Shown: positions 39,501-49,716, counted from the stretch's first letter. The stretch is 64,000 bases of DNA from Atrichornis clamosus (GCA_013400975.1 WBMZ01002704.1:62001-126000), one strand, 5' to 3'. Translations and numbers: made by a program. Notes: generated from the letters alone by a model not told the origin.

Positions 39501-42500
39501 TGATTATAGCAATTTGTAAATAATTTTGTACATTTCCTTTCTAACAAAGTGTGTTCTTTTAAATTCCTTGATAGGTCTTCCCACTTGCCTCTTGTGTACA
39601 TGCCTAGGGACCACAGTCTACTGTGACGATCGTGAGCTTGATGCTGTTCCACCACTGCCTAAGAAAACCACTCATTTCTATTCACGCTACAACAGAATCA
39701 GGAAGATCAGCAGAAATGACTTTGCTAACCTAAGTATGGATAGTAGTAATGTTGCAATTAGCTTTAATTTCTATTATTTCTGACTCATACTAATCTAAAA
39801 CATAGTGATATATTTTATAACTATGATGATGATAGAATTTTACACATAAATGCACATATGGCTTGCTACTTTGAAGCATAAAGGTCAATATGCTAGATGC
39901 AGATTCTTTGTTGAATTTTTGAATTATTAGAAATAACAATGATCATTGAACTTTTTGCTGTTACTTGCAATCGTCTTTAGAAAGGTAAAAAAAGCCCCCA
40001 GATATCCAATTTGATTTTGTGGGTTTTTTTAATTAGAAGAAGTACTTGAGTGTATTTTATTAAAAAGCCAATACATCAAATTTCTTACATATAGGAAAAT
40101 GTTGAAATAAAGAAATGTGGAACCAGGTAGTAGAGAATATGTTTATTTCCTTTTAAGTGTTATTTTTCAAAAGATAAAAATTTAAAAGATTCACAGAACA
40201 CACAGGAATCTTAAAATTCTTACCTTTGAAGTCTTTCACTGAATGTTGTATAAAGAATGACACAGGCAGTTCTAAACAGGATAAGAAGATATCTCCCCTC
40301 TTTTAGGAGAACTGTTCAAATATGGATTATTGCATTATATACAGAGAACACTGTCACGTAATGGGCCAGGAATGAAGATGATTCAAGACATTTCACCTGT
40401 AATTTAAATAATCCATTTGCCTTTTTTTTGCTAATCTCAGGAAATAAATTTTAATGTATTTATTATATCTTATTTCTCTACCAGACCATTTAAAGAGGAT
40501 TGATTTGACTGCCAACTTTATATCAGAGATCCACAAGGATGCCTTCCGAAGATTGCCCCAACTTCAGGAGCTGGTGCTCCGTGACAATAGGATAAGGCAA
40601 CTCCCTGAGTTACCATCTACCTTAACATTCATTGATGTTAGTAAGAACAGGCTTGGTCGCAAAGGAATACGTAATGAGGCATTTAAAGTAAGTCTGGATT
40701 TGTTAGGAAAATATTTTCTTCTTTTCTCTAGAGGTTGTGGTCAAACATGTAGCCTATTCTCATAGGAGAGATGCTCCAGTCCCTTAATCATCTTTGCAGC
40801 CCTCCACTGGACCTGCTCCAGGAGCTCCATGTCTCTCTTGTCCTGAGGAGCCCAGAAGTGGACACAGCACTCCAGATGTGCCTCACCAGGGCTGAGCAGA
40901 GGGGCAGAATCACCTCCCTCGACCTGCTGGCAATGCTCTTCCTAATGCACCCCAGGATACCATTGGCCTTCTTGGCCACAAGAGCACTGCTGGCTCATGG
41001 AAAACTCGTTGTCCACCAGGACCCCCAGGTCCTTCCATGCACAACAGCTTTTCAGCAGATATGCCCCCAGCCTGTGCTGGTGTGTGGAGTCATTCTTTAC
41101 CAGGTGCAGGACCCTACACTTCCCTTTGTTGAATTTCAGATGGTTCCTCTCTGCCCATTTCTCCAACCTGTTCAGGTCCTTTTGAAGGGCTGCACAGCAC
41201 TCTGGATTATTGGCCACTCTTCCCAGCTTTGTTTCATGAGTGAACTTGCTGAGGGGGCACCTATCCCTTCATCCAAGTCATTGATGAATAAGTTAAACAA
41301 TACTGAGCCCAGTACTGAGCCTTGGGGGAGAGCATTAGTGGCAGGCCTCCCACTAACCCTATGCCATTGATTATGACCTTCTGGGATCTGTCATTCAGCA
41401 TGTTCTCAATCCACCTCACTGTCCACTCATCCAGTTCCCACTTCCTGAGTTTGCCTATCAGTATGTTATGAGAAAGCCTTCCTGAAATCAAGGTAGATAA
41501 TATACAATGTTCTCCCCTTATCCATCCTGGTAGTTGTTTCATTTTAGAAAGCAATCAGGTTAATCAAGCGTGATTTACCTTTAGTAAATCCATGCTGGCT
41601 ACTTCTGATCACCTTCTTGTCATCCATGTGGATAGAGATAGCCTCCAAAATGAGGTGCTCCATCACCTTTCCAGGCATTGAGGTGAGGCTGACTGGCTAG
41701 TAGTTCCCTGGATCCTCTTTCTTGCCCTTTTTGAAGATGTGGGGTGACACTGGCTTACCTCCAGTCCTCAGGCACCTCTCCTGATCACTATGGCCTTTCA
41801 GAAAATTGTGAGCAGCCTAGCTATGGTATCTGCAAGCTCTCTTAACAGTCATTCTTCCACTAAGTCAAGGAAAAATTATTTATTTTTGAAATTGAATGAG
41901 AAATGTATTTTTAGCTCAGGTGTTCCTTAGGCAGTTCAAATTTGCTTCAACACCAATACTCTTTGGCAAAATTGAGTAGGCTTATCACAAAAGAAAGGAA
42001 ACAGAGAGAACAGGAAGACTTTCTGTATAATGACCACAAAAGGCAGTATTTTCTCTTTAAAACAATATCATTGAAATTGCATCTCTAATAATTTAGTCTT
42101 CATTTTCCCCTTCATTTTAATTTAAACACCTAACCCTTAAGAGCAACATTCTCAGCCTGTGCAAATCAAAGTTCATTACTGTCTTTGAACTTCTGCCTCT
42201 TCACCATATCATGCTGTAACAAAATGTGTTGCTATCCAGCTGTGCTTACTGCAGTGATAGGTTTCAAACTTGCTAGAGATTTTCAAATATGTCTGTCATT
42301 TTCCTCTGCTTTTTTCCATCTTCCTCTAGAATCTGGATGAACTGCAGCATCTTTACATCACTGACAATAACTTGGACCACATTCCATTGCCGCTCCCTGA
42401 AAGCCTCCAAGCTCTTCATCTTCAGGTAGGCTACGAAAGTAATGATTCCTTATATCATGCTCAAGTAGTAAGTAAAACTTGGAAGGACAACTACTGTAGT

Positions 42501-44094
42501 GTTTCTTCAGTTTATCCAAAAGTATTCTTACTTGACTAAACAAGCTATGGGAAACATAAAATTAACTAGTGAATGCAGTCTTTCAAAGAAGTAAAATTTA
42601 GCTCAGGTAAGCATTAATTTTCAGAATTCGTAATGCATTATTTTTCAAAAATCAAATTCTAGACTTATTATTAGCGCAAGTTAAAGTTATGTTCACAGCT
42701 ATCAAGAGCAACATTAGTCTAAGAGACTCAATGACAAATCCCTCACACTGCTCATATAAATGTTCCAACATGAATGTTTTAGAATATCCAGAGGAAGTTA
42801 TTTTACATATTGATTGTATCTATACTCAATGCATGTCATTATTTTAATAAAGGTAAATTCCAGCTAACATTTTTCAGCCAAATTTTTCCATTTGACTATG
42901 TTGGAACATCCTGTCCATTATCTTTCAGTAATATTGTTGTTTTCTATTTCTTACTGTCTAATAGTTCCTTTCTGAATTCTTCCTTTTAACCTTATCCAGA
43001 TCTGCTTCTTTCCCTTTATCTCCTCTTGTACCAAATCACAGTTTTAACTATCAGATGTATTTATTTATCGCATATTACAGAAAAAAACCCCTTCAGTAAG
43101 CAATCTAATGTACTTCACATAATTTAACCTCTAGCTTTCAATAAGTAAATCTACAGAAACTCTCTTCCTGCTAGCTGACTTGTTTTTTCACTTGTTTGTG
43201 CCTGTAAATTAAATATTCAGTGCTATGTGTTACAGAAAAAAGCTAGTGAGCTGGACTTTTTCTACACCAGTTTCTGACTAACAAAGGAATGAAGGGAAGA
43301 ATTTTCAGACAGCCCTCATTTTAGGAGATGACCTTTTTAGTTTCCTGACAATATTGTATTCTAGCAATTCATTTTTGAAAATGGTTCACTTCAAGAATGG
43401 AAGCTCAGTGAATATAAGGCATATAAGAAAAATTTAAATCAAAGGAATGAAACCCAAACCATCCAATTTTCCCAGTATATATACAGATGTGAGTTAAACT
43501 AATGTGAGAGAGCCTGGGGAAAGAAATTGTCATGGATCAAATTGCAGATTTGTGCCTTTGCAAGTTGAGGCATATCAAGCTGTCAGGATTAAGACAAATT
43601 CCAATTTGTCTTAATAAGGCTCTTCAACATAACCTGGTAAAGAAAATGCTCTACACTTCTACCAGGTCCCTCCTGCAAAGCCTGTCTCTGTTACATGGTT
43701 TGAGTTACTTAGTACTGAAGCTTTGCACTGGCCAAGAAATTTTCCCCCTGCTTGGAAGATTTCTCTGTTGATGACTCACTAACACAATCTAGTCCCTTGA
43801 TTTCAAAGAAGTATCTCCCTAGGCACTGAAAATGTATCCATAAATGGTTTTTCAAAGAATTAAAACTTACTTTCAGGTAACTATTCTGATAGCTTCTTTT
43901 TTGTTTGTTTTGTTTTCTTTTAGAACAACAATATTCAAGAGATGCATGAAGATACTTTCTGCAAAATGAGAGATTTTACTTATGTACGTAGGGCTCTTGA
44001 AGACATCAGACTGGATGGTAATCCCATCAACCTGAGCAAAACACCTTATGCATACATGTGTCTACCCCGTTTGCCAGTTGGTAACCTCATCTAA
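24414..44094 (+). CDS. EPYC: epiphycan (class III small leucine-rich proteoglycan), six coding exons
   Basis: Epiphycan (PG-Lb, DSPG3) is a secreted matrix proteoglycan of growing cartilage that binds collagen and helps organise the growth plate. The join 24,414-24,581, 35,880-36,033, 39,575-39,733, 40,485-40,687, 42,330-42,425, 43,924-44,094 gives 951 nt, 316 residues plus TAA; human epiphycan has 322. Residues 1-19 are a signal peptide (cut near GA|AP). Tyr-rich acidic YDSEFYD follows, a likely tyrosine-sulphation site. The class III cluster C-X2-C-X-C-X6-C is at C112, C115, C117, C124. Leucine-rich repeats fill about 125-270 and the C-terminal pair is C273/C306. N296-L-S is an N-glycosylation site. 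The only Ser-Gly is S98-G99. All splice sites are GT/AG and phases agree (0, 1, 1, 0, 0). Other class III members (OGN, OPTC) differ in the N-terminal segment, so EPYC is firm. Confidence 0.96.
27341..27925 (-). mobile_element. solo LTR of the avian ERVL-type family, antisense in EPYC intron 2
   Basis: On the minus strand it runs from TGTATGGGGTCAGGCTGGG to GGTCAACCCACTTCA, so it has TG...CA ends. The forward strand shows 'ctgcttttctcagtcccct'-like and 'cacctgtcctggcggtgtc' blocks, and 'tgctcagcagcagccaaaca', which match in reverse the LTR at 4,934-5,506 in its U3 part. No internal retroviral genes adjoin it. Flanking bases tctac and cctat are not a clean target duplication, which suggests age. 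Its U3 points against EPYC transcription. Confidence 0.82.
31060..31137 (+). mobile_element. short CR1 3' tail fragment
   Basis: The segment contains 'ggaggttggaacatgattt' and 'catccaacccaaaccattct', followed by 'gcaattctctgaatt' in place of the usual 'atgattctatga'. It is the last 80 bp of a CR1 element, diverged, in the sense direction of EPYC intron 2. Confidence 0.78.
33715..34260 (-). mobile_element. CR1 LINE 3' part, antisense in EPYC intron 2
   Basis: In reverse this is a 5'-truncated CR1. The forward strand opens 'gatcatagaatcatagaatg', which is the reverse of the short CR1 tail repeat. The minus strand encodes the end of CR1 reverse transcriptase with frame breaks: [20 protein letters not shown] (about 34,160-34,245). 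It then runs into the 3'UTR. It is inactive. Confidence 0.93.
35880..36033 (+). CDS. EPYC: EPYC coding exon 2 (variable glycosaminoglycan-bearing region)
   Basis: This exon gives residues 57-107 and the first base of 108. It is rich in Thr, Ser and Glu, and includes acidic EETEDEA, the conserved ITDGSSAQ stretch and GSGVLGP. The acceptor is TTCCCTAG and the donor G|GTTAGT, phase 1. The glycosaminoglycan chain of epiphycan is carried in this part of the protein. The long Glu run known in mammals is much shorter here. Confidence 0.94.
37798..37823 (+). repeat. (AAGC)n short tandem repeat
   Basis: About six uninterrupted AAGC units inside EPYC intron 3. Confidence 0.9.
37955..38921 (-). mobile_element. 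probable solo LTR, antisense in EPYC intron 3
   Basis: Read on the minus strand the element ends ...CCAGATCGTAACA. An AATAAA poly(A) signal lies upstream of that end (forward TTTATT at 38,048-38,053), the order expected for U3-R-U5. The forward start 'tgttacgatctggttatt' and 'aggcctctgcctgaatta' resemble an avian endogenous-retrovirus LTR I remember. The other edge is uncertain: a CA at 38,920-38,921 is one choice, and 38,850 another. No clean target duplication is seen. No retroviral genes adjoin it. Open frames inside are not genes. Confidence 0.6.
39575..39733 (+). CDS. EPYC: EPYC coding exon 3 (N-terminal cysteine cluster)
   Basis: Residues 108-160 plus one base. It encodes [18 protein letters not shown], the C-X2-C-X-C-X6-C cap diagnostic of class III SLRPs, then the first repeat ending DFANL. 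The acceptor is TTGATAG and the donor CTAA|GTATGG; reading on past the donor would add Ser-Met instead of the conserved Asn-His-Leu-Lys joined from the next exon. Confidence 0.96.
39734..40484 (+). other. EPYC: EPYC intron 4
   Basis: A 751-bp AT-rich intron with a pyrimidine tract and CCAG acceptor. No repeat is recognised. Confidence 0.9.
40485..40687 (+). CDS. EPYC: EPYC coding exon 4 (leucine-rich repeats)
   Basis: Residues 161-228. It includes [34 protein letters not shown] and [17 protein letters not shown], each fitting the LxxLxLxxNxI repeat. The donor is AAA|GTAAGT, phase 0. Confidence 0.97.
40688..42329 (+). other. EPYC: EPYC intron 5, mostly filled by an antisense CR1
   Basis: A 1.64-kb intron. 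An antisense CR1 takes up about 1.1 kb and begins only some 60-80 bp after the donor. The remaining 450 bp before the acceptor TTCCTCTAG is unremarkable. Confidence 0.9.
40755..41865 (-). mobile_element. CR1 LINE fragment, antisense in EPYC intron 5
   Basis: The minus strand holds broken reverse-transcriptase frames: [20 protein letters not shown] near the 3' side, then [20 protein letters not shown], and further 5' [19 protein letters not shown]. The frame shifts between these show it is dead. The usual CR1 3'UTR and terminal repeat are absent, so both ends are truncated. Edges are approximate. Confidence 0.93.
42330..42425 (+). CDS. EPYC: EPYC coding exon 5 (leucine-rich repeat)
   Basis: Thirty-two codons, residues 229-260: [20 protein letters not shown] followed by [12 protein letters not shown]. 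The exon is flanked by TTCCTCTAG and CAG|GTAGGC, phase 0 at both ends. Confidence 0.97.
42426..43923 (+). other. EPYC: EPYC intron 6
   Basis: A 1.5-kb AT-rich intron ending in a strong TTTTGTTTTCTTTTAG acceptor. A 79-codon frame at 43,532-43,771 has no recognised domain. Confidence 0.9.
43924..44094 (+). CDS. EPYC: EPYC last coding exon (C-terminal repeat and ear)
   Basis: Residues 261-316 and TAA at 44,092-44,094. It includes [33 protein letters not shown] and the closing [13 protein letters not shown], the SLRP C-terminal ear with C273 and C306. At the position where human has an Asn-Leu-Thr glycosylation site this protein has Asp-Phe-Thr. Confidence 0.97.
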   Translation, partial: NNNIQEMHEDTFCKMRDFTYVRRALEDIRLDGNPINLSKTPYAYMCLPRLPVGNLI

Positions 44095-44427
44095 GCTCTG
44101 ACAGCAGCCAAGATTGTCATGTGCTATAAGAATCTCTAAAGACAAATTATTAACTCACTGCTACACTAACCAAGATGAATTTTTACAAATATCATTAATT
44201 TGGGAAAAATTTCAGTTAATAATGGAATTAATTATTGAGATACCTAGAGCATTATGAAATGCGAAAAGACAAATCCATTATCTACCCAACTGCTAGCTAT
44301 TTAGCAATATCAAGAAAAATACTTTATTACAAAAACAATGCTGAAAATTTTATTGCTGAATTGTTTATATCTAATGTATAGATTTTAAATTTTAAAAAAT
44401 ATATTAAAGTCGAATTATTACATGGTA

Positions 44428-44444
44428 AATAAAGAAATAATAAA
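44428..44444 (+). terminator. EPYC: EPYC poly(A) signals
   Basis: Two AATAAA hexamers at 44,428-44,433 and 44,439-44,444, about 340 bp after the stop. A third AATAAA at 44,761-44,766 is an alternative distal site. Confidence 0.7.
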
Positions 44445-44466
44445 ATATGTGTACACAATTGAATAT

Positions 44467-47400
44467 TAATTGATTTTTAATTAAATATGTTTCTCTTGGA
44501 AATACATCAATTTTTCTCCTTCTTTCCTTAAAGGTCCCTTCATTTCGGAAAAGTACTAGCAATATTCAAAAAAACATGTTTTCCTCAGATAACAGAATCT
44601 TTCCTTGAATTGATAATGAAATATAGAGCTTAAATTTGTATCAAATCACCCTCACATGAACTATTTGTACTTTTGCAGCAATAATTTATCTTTGTAATGC
44701 TGATGAGGCCTGAAGCTGTTTTCTGTATCTTTGATAAACTTGGCTGACAGATTACCTGGTAATAAAAATTTCATGTAAAATAGCCTGTTTGAGAAATACT
44801 AAATTTTATTTTGCATAGAAAATTGACCCCCCTCCTTGTCATATTTACACAGTCACACAAAATTTTGCAGTTCAATACACTAAGGACCAGAATTCAGAGG
44901 CCAAAGTCACAAGTTAAAATTGTGGAGCTCAATTTCCAATTATTTTAAACAATTTCACTGAGCTTTTCTTCTTTACTGTTTAAAAGTTTTTCTGGTTAAA
45001 GATTAGAAAATTTCCTCTCTTTAGATAGTTTGAATAACTCTTTTCCTTTTGTGGAGGAGATTTAATACATTTTCCTAGGGAGAAAGCCCCCAGGAAAGAT
45101 CCACTAGATACAACATATGTGCTTGCTCATTCTGTTCTATGGTGACAAGCAGCAAATAACACCTGTGCTTCTTCAGTGAAAAAGGTTTGATGAAACACTC
45201 TGGCAAAAAGAAAAAACCCAACCTTTTAAACATAACAAATTCACTTAGACACTCTGATATTTATTCAATATCTAAGTTCCCTTTCATCTAACTGAACATA
45301 TATACTCATTTAAAATGTAAATGATAAATTTCTTTTGGGCCAGGCAATAGAAACTGTTCACAGAGACCTCACTCTTCACCCTCACCACCACTTTCTAGAA
45401 GGGAACACACATGGAACAACATCAGACAGACTAAAATCAGAGTTGTTTGAGCTGGGAGGAAGGAGGTGAGGTGAGGTAAGGACAGGATATGGAGTGATAT
45501 GATGAAGCAACAGAAGTAGTAAACAGGGTTCAGAGCAGAGACAGATTATTCTTGTTCTTTCCTCTCTTGCTGAAAGGCAGAGGGAGAGCAGCAAAATTCC
45601 AAAAGTCTTAGACCCTAGCTGCATTTAGTTTTATGTTCAAGAGATTCTAACCTTTCCTTTCCATTCACACATCACCTCTTATGCCTTCACCACCTCTAAT
45701 GTTCCCAGTAGAACATATGTTTTCTGGGAAAGATAAAAATTCAAAGGTTGAGGGGAAAGTGAGGGAGAGCACTAAAGCCCCTTGCACAGTTACTGCAATA
45801 GGCTGAATTAGTCCCTGAGCTCTCGTACAGAGGTCAGGCTCCATGCCATGATGGCGGATTTGCTGCCCATACCATATCTGTTTCACGGAAGATGCATTTC
45901 TGTTGGAGAGGACAAATCTTGCTAATCATAATGAGCATGGTGCACCCCAATTATACAAAAGAATGTGGATGTTCAGATGTCTGGTCCCCAAGCATATTCT
46001 ATGGTACACACCTGCAATGTGAAGACTGTTTTGCAAGCTGTTCTCAGATCAAGGATAGTGAGAAAAGGGTATATTGTAGATAAATAAGTTTTGTGCTCCA
46101 GAAGTCAAGAAATACTGAATGGAATATAATCTCTCTAAACTTTGCCTTGGAAGGAACCTCTAAAAACACAGACCAGAGCTCCCTCCCTTGTATAGCGGTC
46201 ACCTATACTAATCTAATGCAGACCTTATTCAGTTGTGGAAATCTAGCCAGAGTTTTCACACGTTTTGTGTACATATTCTCCTTTTTTTGTTTTGTGTGTG
46301 CTTCCCCTTATAGCATTAGTGTGTTATCAGAGGTAATATAGTTGCTGCTCTTCCCACTTCAGAAAACAGTTCAGAGGTTAGCACTAATAATGCCAAGGTT
46401 ATATGTTAGAGACATATATGGGCCGATCTGCCACTGCTTTCTGCCATTCCTGACCAGACACATAGCAAAGTCATGGAAGTGGGCAGAGCCCTGTCTCTTC
46501 AGGGGTAATTCTGCCAGTTGCACTCTGCTGGGAAGTCAATGCTCTTAGAAAATTTCTGTTAGTGAATCATAAAAGCAAACCAGTACTGAATTTAAAAAAA
46601 AAGATTGCTATTACATTTTATAGGTTGTTCAGTGCAGCACTTGTGTGCTTGACATCTTTTGACAATGTCTGCTAGGACTGTCACAGGAGACATTGATAAC
46701 TTGTAAATAATTTCTTGGCCTGGGGAACTGAACAGTGCTGGGAGAGTATAAGGTGTCTGAAACAGTGGAGCTATCTTACCCTTGAGACCTCAGTAAATCC
46801 TGTTAACTTGGGCTTTTTGGAGTGGTGCAGCAATTTCTGCTGCTGGGTTCTGGAACTGGGAAGAACACAGGGTTGTCTCAGCAGCACAATCTTTTGGCCA
46901 GTACAAATATTCCTTCAGCCACAGACTCGGCTTGGGAGACCCATGTGAATCTCAACCATTTAATTGCTTTACATTACGGGGAGTTGATGTTAAGTTTCTT
47001 TTAAAGATCTCATCTGAAAGGAAATTCATGAAGCCATATTCTGCAGAAAGTCTGCAGAAGTTGTCAGTGTTCAACAAGGAGAGAAGTAATGACATCAAAT
47101 CAAATCAAACTGATAATTGTGAGTATTAAGCTCCATGTCTAAAAGATTTTTTCTTGACACATTGAAAATGAAGTGGCAATGCAGTTTGGAAGAAGTTGTA
47201 TTTGCTTAGTCAATATGTCTCTCTAGTAAGTGCCTTTGATACCTCACTCAAAATTGATCATAGATAAGGGAACATTATTAGCTAAATGGGCTGCTAAAGA
47301 AGTCTTTGATTTGAGAAGGTCCCCAAAGCACTACAGTCTGATCAGGAGACAAAGAATGACTACAGAACCTACATGATAAGCCAGACAAAGCTTTCAAAAA

Positions 47401-48067
47401 AAGTCATCATGGTTAATGGAAGCACCAGATTACCACTTCATAGGTGGAGTTTGGGATCACAATCTGGGATAACATCTAGGGTCACCTGGATTAAGAAAAG
47501 ACTATGAACCTTGCTCTTTTTTCCTTTTCTTTTTTTTTCTTTCATTTCTCTGTGGAGCTGGGCTTGAAACTGTCAATATTCACAAGCAAAGGCTTAGAAA
47601 GACGTAGCTTTAGAAAAAAAAGGCCTAAAACTGATCTTGTTTCACTAATGTACAGCATCAGTTAATCATTTCATGGATCGCTACTGCCATCGTGTGTTGA
47701 TAAATAGTGGCACTTGATATCATACCAAAGCCTAACATTAAGGGTAGATGTGACTTGTCTTTATTTGTTTGGTAAACTTAACTCTATGCATAATTTTTTC
47801 CTTTCCTCTGTAAGAAAAGCTGAAGGAATACAATATTCTTTGATGATAAAAACAAAGGAACATTTTGTGGATATTTTTGGTTTTGGTTGGGGGGTTGTTT
47901 GTTTGGTTTTGGTTTTGGTTTTGGGTTTTGTTTGGTTTTTTTAAATCAACTTAAAAAATAAAAATAAATTATAAAAAGAATAAGAGCTCTTTTTTGTACA
48001 GAATATTGCAAACAAGTTGTTGGGGTTTTTTTTATATTCTACTGTGTTTCTTATTTTTGTTCCCATT
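44467..48067. other. EPYC-CCER1 intergenic DNA
   Basis: About 3.6 kb with no recognised exon. Many frames of 60-80 codons occur between 45,380 and 47,130 but none carries a domain. A G/T-rich tract with GGTTTT units lies at about 47,876-47,940. Confidence 0.5.
47876..47940 (+). repeat. TTTTGG-rich low-complexity tract
   Basis: Repeated GGTTTT/GGTTTG units with one G6 run (47,889-47,894). It is simple sequence with some chance of forming G-rich structures. Confidence 0.7.
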
Positions 48068-48213
48068 CCTGGCGGGAATGTTCGAGGCCAGGTTGGATGG
48101 GGCTTTTGAGCAGGTTGGTCTAGTGGGAGGTGTGCCTGTCCATGGCAGGAGGTTTGGAACTAGATGATCTTTAAGGTCTCTTCCAGGCCAAACCATTCAG
48201 TGATCCTGTGATT
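48068..48213 (+). mobile_element. CR1 3' tail just upstream of CCER1
   Basis: It contains 'gttcgaggccaggttggatg' and 'ggaactagatgatctttaag' and ends 'ccattcagtgatcctgtga', the CR1 3' terminus. It lies about 400 bp before the CCER1 start codon, in the same direction, so it may fall in the promoter or 5'UTR. Confidence 0.92.
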
Positions 48214-48612
48214 TATTACTTTTTATTCTGTACCACAAGAAGCCAAAAGATGCTACAAATAGCACCTGGTGTTATGCAAATATACTATGTATAGAAAATT
48301 AATATTGAGATAGGCCTTGTCTTTCCACCTTTCACACTGAGAAGGTGGTAATTTATTTCAACAGGGCTGGATGCAGAGTTTTGAGTTAGGAGAGTGAGAA
48401 AGGCTTTTTGAAGGTGCTGAATTTCTGTGTCAGCTTGTGACAGCTATTTAGTCCCTCCACGACTTTCTTTGCTGGGTGCCCAGGACAACTTTCCCTCAGT
48501 CCCACGAGGTATGTGGAAGGAAGCACGGACCAGGGCTGGCAACCGGATTTGTCACAGCCAGGCCTGGCCTGGGCCTGCAGGGCCCACACGGGAGAGAGCC
48601 CCCTGCTGACTG

Positions 48613-49623
48613 ATGAACGGTGCCCTTGTCACCAGCCCCATGTCACCGCCACGCGCTGCTGGCTCCTCCAGGCAGGGTGGCAAGGCGGTCTGTCACATTA
48701 TGCCCATGCGAAGAGCCTCTGCAGGACTGCAAGGGGTCAGCATGGGGAGGGCAAGGTACAAGGCTGCCTCACAGGCTTCCCAGCTAAACACTCCACACAG
48801 GGCCAGGGGTGCTGCCATTGCTGCAGGACCAGGCCTCAGCTGGAGGGGAAGCCAACCCCGGCACAGTCCCCCCAGCCGTCCCACGCCGCCGGCTGCTGTC
48901 ACTGCTGGGCAGCACAAGAAGGCATGGCAAGGTGAGGGCAGGGGCAAGAGACAAGGACAGTGGAAGCAAATGCAGGCAGATGGCATGCTCATCGTGCTCC
49001 TGTATAGCAACAGGGTTGGCAGGGGCAGGAGAAAAAAGAAGCAATGGAAGCGCAAGGGCAGAAAACATGTTAAGAGAGACAATGAGCAAGGACAACAGGA
49101 GAGAGAGAAGGACCTCATGGAGCATGACTCCTGTGCATCTTCCTCAAATGACTGTGGGAGACAGGATGGCCAGTGCAGGGGTCCTCTGCAGGGACCACAG
49201 CAGAAGCAGTCTGGGAAGGTGCACTGGCAGGGGCACAACTGGAAGAGGAATTGGAAACAACAACAACCACCACATTGCACTGAGCCCCTCCACCAAGACC
49301 AGGAGGGTCATCAGAATGGCAGTGATCAAAACAGAGCACTGTTCTGGAATGCTAAGAAGCACTGCTGGGTCACAACCATGCACGTGCCAGCAGCAACATG
49401 GCGAGAGGCAAGAGCACGACTCCGACCCATGAACATGGCAGGGTACTGCCTGCCAGGGATGTGCACACCCCACAACACCAGCCAGTACATCATGGACCAG
49501 CACGAGTACGAGCAGATAGACCAAAATGAAGCGACAGTGGAGGTGCCTGGAGAAAGTGGTTACTACAGCACTGAAGGTGAGGATTTCTCTCTCATGGCCC
49601 CTTTGCCTTCCACAGCCCAGTAG
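48613..49623 (+). CDS. CCER1: probable avian coiled-coil glutamate-rich protein 1, intronless
   Basis: CCER1 in mammals is an intronless gene expressed in testis, placed just downstream of EPYC on the same strand; its product acts in the nucleus of maturing sperm cells. Here a 336-codon frame lies 4.5 kb past EPYC in that orientation. Residues 281-296 read PGMCTPHNTSQYIMDQ followed by HEYEQ; the human protein, as I recall it, has PGMRAPPNTTQFIMNQ then a Tyr-Glu pair. Residues 136-155 are a Lys/Arg block (GRGRRKKKQWKRKGRK...), like the basic block upstream of the same motif in mammals. The N-terminal 130 residues are not recognisable, and the start ATG has a weak context, so the start is uncertain. 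G+C is far above the flanks. The Glu-rich tail typical of the family is nearly absent before the stop. Confidence 0.72.
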   Translation: MNGALVTSPMSPPRAAGSSRQGGKAVCHIMPMRRASAGLQGVSMGRARYKAASQASQLNTPHRARGAAIAAGPGLSWRGSQPRHSPPSRPTPPAAVTAGQHKKAWQGEGRGKRQGQWKQMQADGMLIVLLYSNRVGRGRRKKKQWKRKGRKHVKRDNEQGQQEREKDLMEHDSCASSSNDCGRQDGQCRGPLQGPQQKQSGKVHWQGHNWKRNWKQQQPPHCTEPLHQDQEGHQNGSDQNRALFWNAKKHCWVTTMHVPAATWREARARLRPMNMAGYCLPGMCTPHNTSQYIMDQHEYEQIDQNEATVEVPGESGYYSTEGEDFSLMAPLPSTAQ

Positions 49624-49716
49624 GTTGAAGGCACATCAACAGAAGAGGAAGAGGAGAGCACACAGCCCGTCCACCAAGACTGCAAGTGCCAAGACGATAT
49701 CTACTGTGAAACCTAA
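49624..49716 (+). pseudogene. CCER1: acidic in-frame continuation of CCER1 beyond the TAG stop
   Basis: After TAG (49,621-49,623) the same frame stays open for 30 codons to TAA at 49,714. It begins VEGTSTEEEEEST and ends CKCQDDIYCET. The Glu run and acidic character fit the glutamate-rich tail of CCER1. The TAG is one C-to-T change from CAG (Gln). So the tail may have been lost by a recent nonsense change, be a population variant or base error, or be reached by readthrough. It could also be ordinary 3'UTR. Confidence 0.5.

Larger units (their letters stand above)
36034..39574 (+). other. EPYC: EPYC intron 3 with antisense LTR
   Basis: A 3.5-kb intron with a GTTAGT donor and a GATAG acceptor. 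It contains a short AAGC repeat at about 37,798-37,823 and an antisense LTR, listed separately. Nothing else is recognised. Confidence 0.85.

Noticed and set aside
40771..41370. 199-codon + ORF
   Set aside because: It is the antisense of a CR1 LINE; the real ancestral coding is on the minus strand.
48693..49280. 195-codon minus-strand ORF, Cys- and Leu-rich
   Set aside because: It lies antisense to the CCER1 frame and arises from its GC-rich, stop-poor composition. The 140- and 207-codon + frames here are also shadows, though a frameshift in the CCER1 N-terminal part cannot be ruled out.
48613..49716. Processed pseudogene reading of the CCER1 ORF
   Set aside because: It was considered because the ORF is intronless and GC-rich. 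But mammalian CCER1 is itself intronless, position and strand match synteny, and there is no A-tail or flanking duplication.
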